A DNA stretch of 64,000 nucleotides from Ornithinimicrobium flavum (GTDB lineage Bacteria; Actinomycetota; Actinomycetes; Actinomycetales; Dermatophilaceae), in NCBI RefSeq assembly GCF_004526345.1, contig NZ_CP038213.1:1860001-1924000 (forward strand). The letters are read 5' to 3'. A model generated the notes under the pieces. That model saw only the letters and a program-made list of their open reading frames with translations. It was not told where the DNA came from and searched no databases. How positions within the stretch are numbered: position 1 is the stretch's first letter; the number at the start of each line of letters is the position of its first letter. This document shows, one piece after another, positions 36,702-44,446 of the stretch. The position numbers and the translations under genes were made by a program.

Positions 36702-37764
36702 CTCGGCTGCTACTCGGGCCGAGGTGGGGAGGTCTACAACGTCGAGTCTGGAAGCTGGACCGAGGTTACGAAGTCGGAGATCAAGACCAGGTTCCGCAGT
36801 GGCGAGCTTGAAGTCCTCATCGGTACAGACTCCATGAGTGAAGGTCTGAACCTGCAAACGTCCGGGCGACTCATCAACTACGACATGCCCTGGAACCTCA
36901 TGCGTGTCGAGCAGCGAATCGGGCGCGTCGATCGCATCGGCGCGTCGTACAAGGACATCCGCATCAGCAACTATTTCTACGCTGACACCGTTGAGGAGCA
37001 GGTGTACAAGGGCATCGCCGAGGACTATGGCGACTTCACCGACATCGTGGGCGACGCAGCCCCAGTGCTCGCCAATATTGAGAAGGCTATCGAGCGTCTG
37101 GCACTGACTGGCCACGCAACGACCACCGAGATTGACTCCGAAGTCGGACAGATTCGCCAGCAGGTCGAGGACATCAAGAGTGAGCCTGTCGGCAACGACG
37201 ACATGGGCGAACCCGGCGGTGACGGTCGGATCAAGCAGCCGCCAACGCTGGAGGGCGGTACATCTCTGCGAGACCTGGAACGTGTACTCACCGCGAACGG
37301 CCTAACCAGTGATGCCTTCGAGCCCGACCCTTCCCGTCCTCGGGTGTATTGGCTCAAGCCTCCGGCGGAAGCACTCTCAGCTCTGTCCTTCCGAAAAGAC
37401 GATGGCGTGCACGACATCGAGGAATACTTCGACCCGTCGCCGCTCGCCCCGCTGCCGGTGACGTTCGACCGTGCTACATGGGATGAGAGCGACGACGCTG
37501 ACCTGGTCTTCCTCACCTACGGCACCCCCGAACTATCCGCGCTGCTGCCCGCCGCATCGCACGACGACTAGAGATCGCCCGACCGTCCCGAGAGTTTCAG
37601 CGTCCGCAGAGCAGCGACAGCGTGCAGCGGAAGCACTCCGTCGCCGAGCGCGGTGATCTGTTGATTCTGCGTCAGCTGGTCAGTATCGGTGACCCATCCA
37701 GTCGGCGGCAGACTCATGAGCCACTCCACGAACGCGGGTGCTGGGCGGGGGCCGTCCGCGTCGG

Positions 37765-38259
37765 TCAGGAGGGCTGGCGCTGGCGCGGGGCGTCCGGTGA
37801 TGTGTTCCCACCGGGCGATGGCGTCGGCGTAGCGTCCCCAGCGCTGAACAGTCCGTCGATCAGGGACCACAGCGTCTCCGACTCGGCTCTCCTGCTCGGT
37901 GAGCCAGCCGGTCCGTGGAGCGCGAAGTCGATGATCTGGTGCGACAGCGCGATCGTCCCTCGTCTCGCTCGCACCTGGTCGAGAGTCTCTCCGCCGCGCG
38001 ATGAGTCCGTCGCCAGCGGGGTGCGGAACAGTGCGCCGGGCGAGGGCGAAGATGCGGAAGCGTTGGTGAGGAGCTCCGACAAGGGAAGCCGGTAGGCCGA
38101 TCCATCGTGCATCCAGCCGCAGGTCGGCCAGATCGCCGAGAACGGCGCCGAGAGCCCGTAGAGGTCGAGCTGCGTTGTCTCCCAGATGCCACGGGTCGGG
38201 TTCCATGCCGCGAAGGGTTGCGCCGTCGGGGGTTGCATCGTCCGGGTTGCGTCGGTCAT
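37765..38259 (-). CDS. Nested out-of-frame ORF inside the methyltransferase gene
   Basis: 164 codons from the ATG at 38257-38259, one frame away from the methyltransferase. It reads FAAWNPTRGIWETTQLDLYG, LSAPFSAIWPTCGWMHDGSA, FRTPLATDSSRGGETLDQVR, ARRGTIALSHQIIDFALHG and ends with a Pro/Ser tail. This looks like natural protein with an internal order of Trp/Pro-rich and charged blocks, and I recall similar hypothetical proteins in actinobacterial mobile elements. The methyltransferase frame over the same bases is also clearly coding, so this stretch may be dual-coding. Confidence 0.5.
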   Translation of the reverse strand: MTDATRTMQPPTAQPFAAWNPTRGIWETTQLDLYGLSAPFSAIWPTCGWMHDGSAYRLPLSELLTNASASSPSPGALFRTPLATDSSRGGETLDQVRARRGTIALSHQIIDFALHGPAGSPSRRAESETLWSLIDGLFSAGDATPTPSPGGNTSPDAPRQRQPS

Positions 38260-38527
38260 GGTCGTCTCCTTCTGAGGGTGGCCGTATCGCGGGTGAGGAC
38301 AGCAGCCCGCGGACGTTCTCGATGACGACCCATTCGGGCTGGAGCGCGTCGATGGCCACGGCCATGTGTGCCCAGAGCCCCGAGCGTGTTCCTGGCGCGA
38401 GGCCGGCGCGCTTGCCGACGGTGGACACGTCTTGGCAGGGGAACCCGCCGATGAGGATGTCCACGGGCTCGACCCAGCTCCAGTCGATGGTCGTGATGTC
38501 GCCGAGGTTCGGCGCGCCGGGCCAGTG

Positions 38528-38571
38528 GTGGGAGAAGAGGCGGGCGACGGTGGGAGAAGACGCGGGCGACG
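38528..38571. repeat. 22-bp tandem duplication in the methyltransferase gene
   Basis: Two units beginning GTGGGAGAAGA (38528-38549 and 38550-38571) that differ at one base (G/C in AGAAGAGG versus AGAAGACG). On the coding strand they encode ARVFSHH and ARLFSHH. 22 is not a multiple of three, so the extra copy shifts the frame. Confidence 0.9.
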
Positions 38572-38851
38572 GGCTCGTTGAGTTCTGAGAACCACACGGT
38601 CTTGGCGTTGAATACCTGCTCGACGGCGAGATCGAGGCCGCCGTAGCCGCTGAACAGCGACCCGATCCTGAGTTCTGAGTCGCCGCTGGCGTCGAGGTCG
38701 TGCATGAAGTGCGCTCCGGTGACGGTCGTTCCCGGCATCGCCTCGTCACGAAGCTGATGTCGAGCTGGTCACCTGTCAGGTGCACGACACCCACACGCGC
38801 CTGCCGCCCGAGGTCCTCTACCTCCGGCCTTCGCTCCAACCGCACTCGGAG

Positions 38852-39010
38852 GTCAGACCTGGGATTCGCAAGGACACCGTGAACGTCCTGCCGATGGAGA
38901 GCTTCGCGGTCGATCTCCAGGCGGACAATCCGGGTGAGTGGTTGGTGCACTGCCACAACATCTATCACGGAGAGCTCGGCATGATGACGGTGCTGTCGTA
39001 CGTCGCCTGA
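38852..39010 (+). pseudogene. Multicopper oxidase, C-terminal fragment
   Basis: RPGIRKDTVNVLPMESFAV, DNPGEWLVHCHNIYHGELGM and MTVLSYVA form the last copper-binding block (HCH..H....M, type 1 and type 3 ligands) of a multicopper oxidase. Earlier copper sites are absent; the 5' part of the gene is gone. Between 38739 and 38850 an in-frame QVHDTHTRLPPEVLYLRPSL may be non-homologous junction sequence. Confidence 0.75.
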
Positions 39011-39049
39011 TTCTGCCTGACCACGCACCGCAGGGAACCGCCCCTCGGG

Positions 39050-40411
39050 TCACGCTTCCCTGTACGTCCAGTCCGGCTGCTTGTCCAGGTACGTCTGGTC
39101 GTAGGTGAAGCCCTTTCCCGGTACGTAGTCGACCACCTTCGGCAGCATCAGGTCGTGACGGAGACTGCACTCGCCGTGGAGGTGAGCCCCGAAGTCCTCT
39201 GGAAAGGCGTCAAGGATGCTGCCCACGACCACGGACTCCGAAGTCGCCAGTGAACAACGCCCCCCGTTCGGCACCCAGGGCAGGATCGCCGCGATCTCGT
39301 CGAGGTCGCGGCGCTCGGCGGAACCGTCGATCAGCCGGGCCAGGTGTTCGGTGACGCGCTGGGACCCGAGCTTGCACGGCGGGCACTGCCCACAGGACTC
39401 GACGTGGAGGAAGTGCGAGAACATCCACGCGACCTGTACCATGCACGCGGTGTCGTCGTAGACGATGAAGGCGCCGGAGCCGAGTGCTGACCCGGCTTGG
39501 CGCATGGTGTCGAACCCCAGCGGCGTATCCAGTCGGTCGGGCGTGACGAGCGCGTTGGCGAGCCCCGGGAAGACCGCCTTCACACGTCGCCCAGGGCGTG
39601 GGCCGCCGGCAACGTCTTCGATGAGTTCCCGGAGCGTCAGCCCCAGCGGCCGCTCGGTCACGCACGGACTTTGCACATCACCGGAGACCGTGAACAGCAT
39701 GGTGCCAGGGGTGTCGGGGGTGCCGAAGCCGCGGAACCACTCGGGCCCCCGACGCACGATCTGCGTGACGTGGGCCAGCGTCTCCAGGTTGTTGACCACC
39801 GTCGGGTTGTGCAGTTCTTGGCCCGAGGTGCCGTAGGCGGGGCCGAAGAGCCCATGAATGTGGGGCGGGAACAGGCGCGGTAGCGGGGGGCCACCCTCGA
39901 TCACCGACAGCAGTGCCCGCTCCTCGCCGAAGAGGTATTCGTCGGGCCCGAGCACGAGCTCTATGGAGTCGGCCATTCCCGACTGGGCGAGTTCGTCCAA
40001 GGCGCGACGGACACGGGCGATCTCCGGTGAGAACGTGCCCTTGACACACAGGTAGGCGCGCTGCGCTCCGATCACGTGCCGCGCGATGGCCAGGCCCTCG
40101 ATCACCTGGTACGGGTTCATCCGCAGCAGATAGCGGTCCTTGAAGGTGCCGGGCTCGCCCTCGGCGCCGTTGGCGCAGACGAATTTCGTCCCTGCCGCGT
40201 CGGCGCGGGCGCCGTCCCACTTGACGGCAGTGGGGAATCCCGCGCCGCCGCGGCCCCGCAGCCCGGCCCGGCGCAGTTCGTCCACGATTGCCTGCGGTTC
40301 GATCGCACGGGCTCGCTGGAACGCTTCGCCGCCGCCGCGCTGAAGGTATGCGTCGAGGGACTCCACCGGCTGGCCGCCCGGATCCAGGAGCACCGACGCC
40401 TGGCTGGTCAC
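39050..40411 (-). CDS. NuoF-like NADH/FMN flavoprotein subunit
   Basis: 453 residues: GLRGRGGAGFPTAVKW (NADH/FMN glycine loop), CANGAEGEPGTFKDRYLL, LVLGPDEYLFGEERALLSVI, GTSGQELHNPTVVNNLETLA, and the iron-sulfur ligands ESCGQCPPCKLGS plus GGRCSLA (4Fe-4S). It lacks the NuoE partner. Encoded with the 2-oxoacid:ferredoxin oxidoreductase genes, it probably passes electrons between reduced ferredoxin and NAD+. The start overlaps the stop of the DUF2267 gene. Confidence 0.88.
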   Translation of the reverse strand: MTSQASVLLDPGGQPVESLDAYLQRGGGEAFQRARAIEPQAIVDELRRAGLRGRGGAGFPTAVKWDGARADAAGTKFVCANGAEGEPGTFKDRYLLRMNPYQVIEGLAIARHVIGAQRAYLCVKGTFSPEIARVRRALDELAQSGMADSIELVLGPDEYLFGEERALLSVIEGGPPLPRLFPPHIHGLFGPAYGTSGQELHNPTVVNNLETLAHVTQIVRRGPEWFRGFGTPDTPGTMLFTVSGDVQSPCVTERPLGLTLRELIEDVAGGPRPGRRVKAVFPGLANALVTPDRLDTPLGFDTMRQAGSALGSGAFIVYDDTACMVQVAWMFSHFLHVESCGQCPPCKLGSQRVTEHLARLIDGSAERRDLDEIAAILPWVPNGGRCSLATSESVVVGSILDAFPEDFGAHLHGECSLRHDLMLPKVVDYVPGKGFTYDQTYLDKQPDWTYREA

Positions 40412-40863
40412 AGTCCACCCCGCTCAGGTCCGCCGGCGTGGCTCAGATGGTCTGCAACGCCGCTCGGCAAGCACGCGGCCACCGCGTCCTGTGAGCGCGC
40501 ATCCACGCGTTGCCACAGCTCGTCGAGCACGGCACGCACCCGGGCCTGCCCCTCCACGCCGGCCGTGGCGGCGAGCGGGTCGTCACCGCCGAGCGTCTGG
40601 TCGGACCCGCCGGTCGTCTCGACCGAGGACATCACCCAACCGAGGAAGACCTCGCTGTCGATGAGGGGATCGGGCGTGCCCGGGCCACATCGTAGGCACC
40701 ACACCAGATCCTCGGGCACGCAGGCGCAGACCGCGTCGATGTGTTCGGCGGGCAGGACATAGGCCAGCGCCTGAAGCACGCCCTCCAGCAGCCGTTTGCT
40801 CTCGCTGGTGGTCCGCAGTCCTGCCCTACGTTGGATCGCGGTCACCAGATCGTGCTCGCTCAT
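40408..40863 (-). CDS. DUF2267 domain protein
   Basis: 151 residues: MSEHDLVTAIQRRAGLRTTS, ESKRLLEGVLQALAYVLPAE, VCACVPEDLVWCLRCG and a second helical repeat RVRAVLDELWQRVDARSQDA. All-helical with two related halves, like DUF2267 proteins, which often sit next to redox or dormancy genes in actinobacteria; function not established. Overlaps the NuoF-like gene by four bases, and follows korB by 15 bases. Confidence 0.72.
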   Translation of the reverse strand: MSEHDLVTAIQRRAGLRTTSESKRLLEGVLQALAYVLPAEHIDAVCACVPEDLVWCLRCGPGTPDPLIDSEVFLGWVMSSVETTGGSDQTLGGDDPLAATAGVEGQARVRAVLDELWQRVDARSQDAVAACLPSGVADHLSHAGGPERGGL

Positions 40864-40878
40864 CGCAGTTGCTCACCC

Positions 40879-41748
40879 CTACATGAACTGGTTCTTGAGG
40901 CCGTCGAACGCGGCCCGCTCTGTCAGGGATCGGCCGACCAGGGGTCCATCGCGCAGCGCCGGCAGCTGCTCCTCGTACGTGGGCACGCCGTCCTCGCGGT
41001 AGATGACACCGATCGGGATCCGGTCGTCCCACTCGACAGCCGCTCGCTCCGCCGCGGCGCGGTCCTGCGGATCGTGCCCCGCGTCGTCCAGCTTGTAGAT
41101 GCGTTCGCTGTACCACTGGTAGGTGTTGATCCGATTGAAGACGACGCACGGTTGGAGCACGTCGATCAGCGCGTAGCCGCGATGGCTGACGGCCTGTTTG
41201 ATCACGCCTGCCAGGTGAGTCGGCTCGCCGGCGAACGCCCGCGCCACGAACGTGGCGCCCATTGTGAGCGCGAGCGCGACAGGATTGACCGCCCGCTCGA
41301 TCACGCCTTCGGGCGACGTGGTCGTCACTCGACCCTGCGGCGTCGTCGGAGAGTACTGGCCCTTCGTCAGGGCGTAGATCTGGTTGTTCTCCACGAGGTG
41401 TGTCACGTCGGTGTTGCGCCTCACCGTGTGGATGAAGTGGTTGCCGCCGATGCCGTAGGCGTCACCGTCGCCGTCCACGACCACAACGGTGAGCTGGTGG
41501 TTCGCCAGCTTGGCACCCGTCGCTACAGCCAAGGGCCGTCCGTGGAGCGTCTGGAACCCGTTGACGTGCATGTAGTCCGGCAGCTTGCTGCCGCAACCGA
41601 TGCCTGAGACGACCAGAGTCTCGTGGGGTGCGATCGCCAGGTCCGTCAATGCGTGCTTGACCGCGGCCAGGATGCCGAAGTCGCCGCATCCTGGGCACCA
41701 CGTCGGCTTGACCCACGTGTCGAAGCTGCTTGCCGTGGCGCTAGACAT
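40879..41748 (-). CDS. korB: 2-oxoacid:ferredoxin oxidoreductase, beta subunit
   Basis: 289 residues: KPTWCPGCGDFGILAAVKHA (Fe-S Cys pair), VVSGIGCGSKLPDYMHVNG, and the thiamine diphosphate motif VVVDGDGDAYGIGGNHFIH with NNQIYALTKGQYSPTTPQG. Together with KorA it oxidatively decarboxylates a 2-oxoacid (2-oxoglutarate is most usual in actinobacteria) to the CoA thioester, reducing ferredoxin. The start overlaps the end of korA. Confidence 0.9.
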   Translation of the reverse strand: MSSATASSFDTWVKPTWCPGCGDFGILAAVKHALTDLAIAPHETLVVSGIGCGSKLPDYMHVNGFQTLHGRPLAVATGAKLANHQLTVVVVDGDGDAYGIGGNHFIHTVRRNTDVTHLVENNQIYALTKGQYSPTTPQGRVTTTSPEGVIERAVNPVALALTMGATFVARAFAGEPTHLAGVIKQAVSHRGYALIDVLQPCVVFNRINTYQWYSERIYKLDDAGHDPQDRAAAERAAVEWDDRIPIGVIYREDGVPTYEEQLPALRDGPLVGRSLTERAAFDGLKNQFM

Positions 41749-43651
41749 TGACGCCCACCTCGGTTTCCCGCGGCAGCGGCGGCTCCCCGGAAACCAGGTG
41801 GATCTCTTCGGCTCCGGCCAGGGCCTGCTCCACCGCCGTCAGGATTTCCTGCGGGGAGAAGGGACGCCCGTCGTAAGCGAGGATCTGACGGTCCAGCTGC
41901 CGCCCCGTCGACATCCGGATCAGCTTGGCGAGCTGGCCCGTGAAGTTCTGCTCGACGCCTATCGTGAGCCCGGCGACGTCCAAGGCGGCAGCGGCCGCCG
42001 CCGCCGGGAACGGCCACAGGTCGTGGAACTGCAGCACGGCGGCTGGACGCCCGGTCGCGGTGAACTGGGTGGCCACCTCGCGCGCCGCGCCTACGGTCGA
42101 CCCCCAGCACACGAGCGTGAGCTCAGGTTCTTCCGGACCGAATCGGCGGGGTGCCCGGATGTCCTCCCGCAGAGCAGCCTGCTCTTTGCGCATCCGCTTG
42201 CGCATCATCGCCACCCGCGTGTGCACCTCCTCGGTGATGTGCCCGTCCTGGGTGTGCTCAGTGCTTGCTGCACCGAACACCGCCGCCGGATCACCTGGCA
42301 GCGGGCGCGGTGAGACCCCGCTGTCGGTGACCGCGTAGCGGGGATACGTGCCCGGCTCCCAGGCGTGCGCCGTTGCCGTTTTTCCCGCCGACCCGTCTCC
42401 GACGGTGCGGTGCGACGTCTCGCCCCCGAGGATCGACGCGGTCCCCGAGGCGACCAGGGCTCCTCGGTCAATGGGTACGGCGTCGAGATCGAATGCCCCC
42501 GGCTCGACCGTTTGCAGCGAGCTTGCGAGGAACAGGTCCGAGAGCACGATCACCGGGCACTGGTAGCGCTCGGCGAGGTTGAAGGCGCGCCAGCCGGCCT
42601 CGAAGCACTCCTCGACGCTGCCCGGCGCGATCACGATGCGGGGGAACTCCCCGTTGGAGGCATGAAGGGCGAACAGCAGGTCCGCCTGCTCGGTACGTGT
42701 GGACAGCCCGGTGGAGGGCCCACCCCGTTGCACGTTGACGACCACCAGGGGTGTCTCGGTGATTCCCGCGAGGCCGAGGGCCTCGGTCATCAGCGAGAAG
42801 CCGCCACCCGACGTTGCCGTCATCGCCCGGGCGCCGACGTGCGCCGCGCCGATCGCCATGCACACCGCCGCAATCTCGTCCTCGGCGTGCTTCGTCACCA
42901 CATCGTGCTCCGCGGCGACGCTCGCCAGGTACTCCACGATCGACGTTGCGGGCGTCATCGGGTACGCGGCCATGAAACGGCACCCTCCGGCGAGGGCGCC
43001 GAGGGCGAAGGCGTGGTTTCCGTGCAACAGCATCCGCCGACGCCCATCGCCATGTGGCAGGGGAGACCCGAAGCCGCCGTGCCGCTGCTCGGCGACGCGA
43101 TGCGCAGCAGCAGCCACTGCCAGGTTCGCGCCGACCACGTCCGCACCCTTCCGCGCGAACGTGTCCCGAGTCACCTCCGAGATCATGTCCAGCGGGACGC
43201 CCGTGACCCCGCCGAGCGCACCGAGCGCGGCGGTGCTCATCATCACCCGACTGCCATGGTCCGCGGCGATCCTGGCCAGTGGGACGGGCATCAGACGCAA
43301 GTCTCGGGCGCGCAGCTGCTCGGCATCCAGCCGGTACCGGATCCGGTCCTCGAGCCGGAGCGCCTCGTCGTAGAGCACGGCCGCCCCAGGTGGTAGCTGC
43401 GCCAGATGGACGTCGATCGTCTCCGGGGTCATCGCCACGAGCAGGTCGGCGGGAGTGCGTTGCGCGAAGATGGGGCGCACGCCAGCGCGGATTTGGTGGA
43501 AGTTGTGCCCTCCACGGATCCGTGAACGGTAGTCAGGCGCGGTGAAGACATGAAGTCCGGCGCGTGCCAGCGCCTTGGCGAAGCCCCCGGCGATGGACTC
43601 GACACCCTGGCCGGCGTCGCCGCCGATTCGCACGCTGATCTCGTCATCCAT
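41741..43651 (-). CDS. korA: 2-oxoacid:ferredoxin oxidoreductase, fused gamma-alpha subunit
   Basis: 636 residues: an N-terminal gamma domain (RIGGDAGQGVESIAGGFAKA, YRSRIRGGHNFHQIRAG), then an alpha domain starting GNHAFALGALAGGCRFMAAY, PMTPATSIVEYLA, MTATSGGGFSLMTEALGLAG, and a C-terminal domain II (LVCWGSTVGAAREV). The gamma-alpha fusion order is that of KorA of mycobacteria and other aerobes. First gene of the cluster korA-korB-DUF2267-nuoF-like, all overlapping or closely spaced. Confidence 0.9.
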   Translation of the reverse strand: MDDEISVRIGGDAGQGVESIAGGFAKALARAGLHVFTAPDYRSRIRGGHNFHQIRAGVRPIFAQRTPADLLVAMTPETIDVHLAQLPPGAAVLYDEALRLEDRIRYRLDAEQLRARDLRLMPVPLARIAADHGSRVMMSTAALGALGGVTGVPLDMISEVTRDTFARKGADVVGANLAVAAAAHRVAEQRHGGFGSPLPHGDGRRRMLLHGNHAFALGALAGGCRFMAAYPMTPATSIVEYLASVAAEHDVVTKHAEDEIAAVCMAIGAAHVGARAMTATSGGGFSLMTEALGLAGITETPLVVVNVQRGGPSTGLSTRTEQADLLFALHASNGEFPRIVIAPGSVEECFEAGWRAFNLAERYQCPVIVLSDLFLASSLQTVEPGAFDLDAVPIDRGALVASGTASILGGETSHRTVGDGSAGKTATAHAWEPGTYPRYAVTDSGVSPRPLPGDPAAVFGAASTEHTQDGHITEEVHTRVAMMRKRMRKEQAALREDIRAPRRFGPEEPELTLVCWGSTVGAAREVATQFTATGRPAAVLQFHDLWPFPAAAAAAALDVAGLTIGVEQNFTGQLAKLIRMSTGRQLDRQILAYDGRPFSPQEILTAVEQALAGAEEIHLVSGEPPLPRETEVGVNV

Positions 43652-43716
43652 CGCGAACGACCCGTGTTCTCGGAGGCTGACGCGTCACGTCGGTTCCCAC
43701 CAGTCGCCGACTCGCC

Positions 43717-44127
43717 TCAGTGCTGCGCACAGCAGCCGCCTACGACGGCCGGGCTCCGGTCTGCTTCATCGGCGCCGCGCTCGTCGGAGGGGGTTCCGGT
43801 CGGGTTGCCGGTGTCCGTGCAGCAAGAGCCGGATGCCTCGAGATCGGCTGCTACTTCGAACGTCGTCGCCTGTGGGTGCTCGTCCAGGATCTCGGCGAGC
43901 CGGGCCTGGGCGAGACGCGCCTGGTCCGTGTTGTGCATCGCCGCGAACGTTTCAGCACTCTCGTGCTCCACGACTGCTGAGTACGACCCGTCGGACCCAC
44001 GCAGAAGCCGCCGCTGCCGCAGACCCGACGTCTCGCGCAGAGCTTCGTTGGACCAGTTGAACCAGTCCACGAATTCGCCATCGCGCTCAGTCGGGACGGT
44101 CGGGAAACGGACCAGTGCTACGAACAT
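43717..44127 (-). CDS. Small ABM-like (dimeric alpha-beta barrel) protein with a CC-rich tail
   Basis: 136 residues from the ATG at 44125-44127: MFVALVRFPTVPTERDGEFV, DWFNWSNEALRETSGLRQRR, LLRGSDGSYSAVVEHESAET is a plausible antibiotic-biosynthesis-monooxygenase (ABM) fold. The C-terminal extension has two Cys pairs (GSCCTDTGN and VVGGCCAQH at the very end), suggesting metal or sulfur handling. It lies upstream of korA on the same strand, and probably heads the same transcript. Confidence 0.6.
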   Translation of the reverse strand: MFVALVRFPTVPTERDGEFVDWFNWSNEALRETSGLRQRRLLRGSDGSYSAVVEHESAETFAAMHNTDQARLAQARLAEILDEHPQATTFEVAADLEASGSCCTDTGNPTGTPSDERGADEADRSPAVVGGCCAQH

Positions 44128-44228
44128 GGATCTTCTCCTCTGCAACGGGTCGAGGCCGGTACGTGAGCGACCACCTTCGGTTCCGGACCGTACCGGAACC
44201 ATGATCACCTTTCAAGGGACAGCGAGAA

Positions 44229-44320
44229 CTGCCCAGGGGCGGTCGTGAGAGCTGCCCGGTGACGGTCAGGAGATCTGCCCGGTGATGGCCATGGGATCTG
44301 CCCAATGCTGGCCATCACCG
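44229..44320. repeat. Four 23-bp tandem terminal repeats of an IS21-type element
   Basis: CTGCCC recurs at 44229, 44252, 44275 and 44298, exactly 23 bp apart, within similar units (AGCTGCCCGGTGACGGTCAG, ATCTGCCCGGTGATGGCCAT). Multiple subterminal repeats are typical of IS21-family ends, where the transposase binds. Confidence 0.7.
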
Positions 44321-44330
44321 GACCGGGGTG

Positions 44331-44445
44331 TCAGGCCAACGGCTTCACTCCCCGACCGGACAGGGCCTGGGACAGGCGGACCGACTCGCCGCTGGTCTGG
44401 CAGACGTGAGCGTGGTGCAGCAGCCGGTCGACCGTGGCGGTTCGG
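44331..44445 (-). pseudogene. IstB C-terminal fragment (IS21 family)
   Basis: The minus strand reads TATVDRLLHHAHVCQTSGES, VRLSQALSGRGVKPLA and a TGA at 44331-44333, the usual end of IS21 helper ATPases (IstB). Only about 38 codons are present; the rest of istB and istA are absent. At about 44445 the sequence switches directly into an MFS gene. Confidence 0.8.
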
Positions 44446-44446
44446 G

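Larger units (their letters stand above)
34742..37571 (+). pseudogene. SNF2/DISARM-type helicase, 5'-truncated and interrupted by an IS
   Basis: The first part (to 35294) contains YIRRHYNAYMAEAGNQALGF, TVYRRRLTSSFEAIKRSLRR, and VVFTQYADTMDYVRERLLTA. After removal of the IS and one 8-bp repeat the frame continues RRLGCYSGRGGEVYNVESGS, EVLIGTDSMSEGLNLQTSGR, YDMPWNLMRVEQRIGRVDRI (helicase motifs V and VI), ending near SPLAPLPV. The N-terminal ATPase half is missing. The C-terminal half resembles SNF2-like helicases of phage-defence loci such as DrmD; this is inference. Next to it, convergent, is a DNA methyltransferase. Confidence 0.72.
37568..38738 (-). pseudogene. DNA (cytosine-5) methyltransferase, frame broken by a 22-bp tandem duplication
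   Basis: Start at 38738 or ATG 38703-38705 (MHDLDASGDSE). Motif I is LRIGSLFSGYGGLDLAVEQV. The frame breaks in the duplication, then motif IV GGFPCQDVSTVGKRAG, motif VI VVIENVRGLL, motif VIII VGAPHQRFRIFALA, the closing RWGRYADAIARWEHITGRPA and motif X TALGDGVLPLHAVAALRTL follow. Removing one 22-bp unit restores one frame. No matching restriction endonuclease is seen; the partner may be the helicase remnant beside it. Site specificity unknown. Confidence 0.85.

Noticed and set aside
44229..44320. 23-bp repeats as a CRISPR array
   Set aside because: The repeats abut without spacers, are imperfect and stand beside an istB end; they are IS21 terminal repeats.
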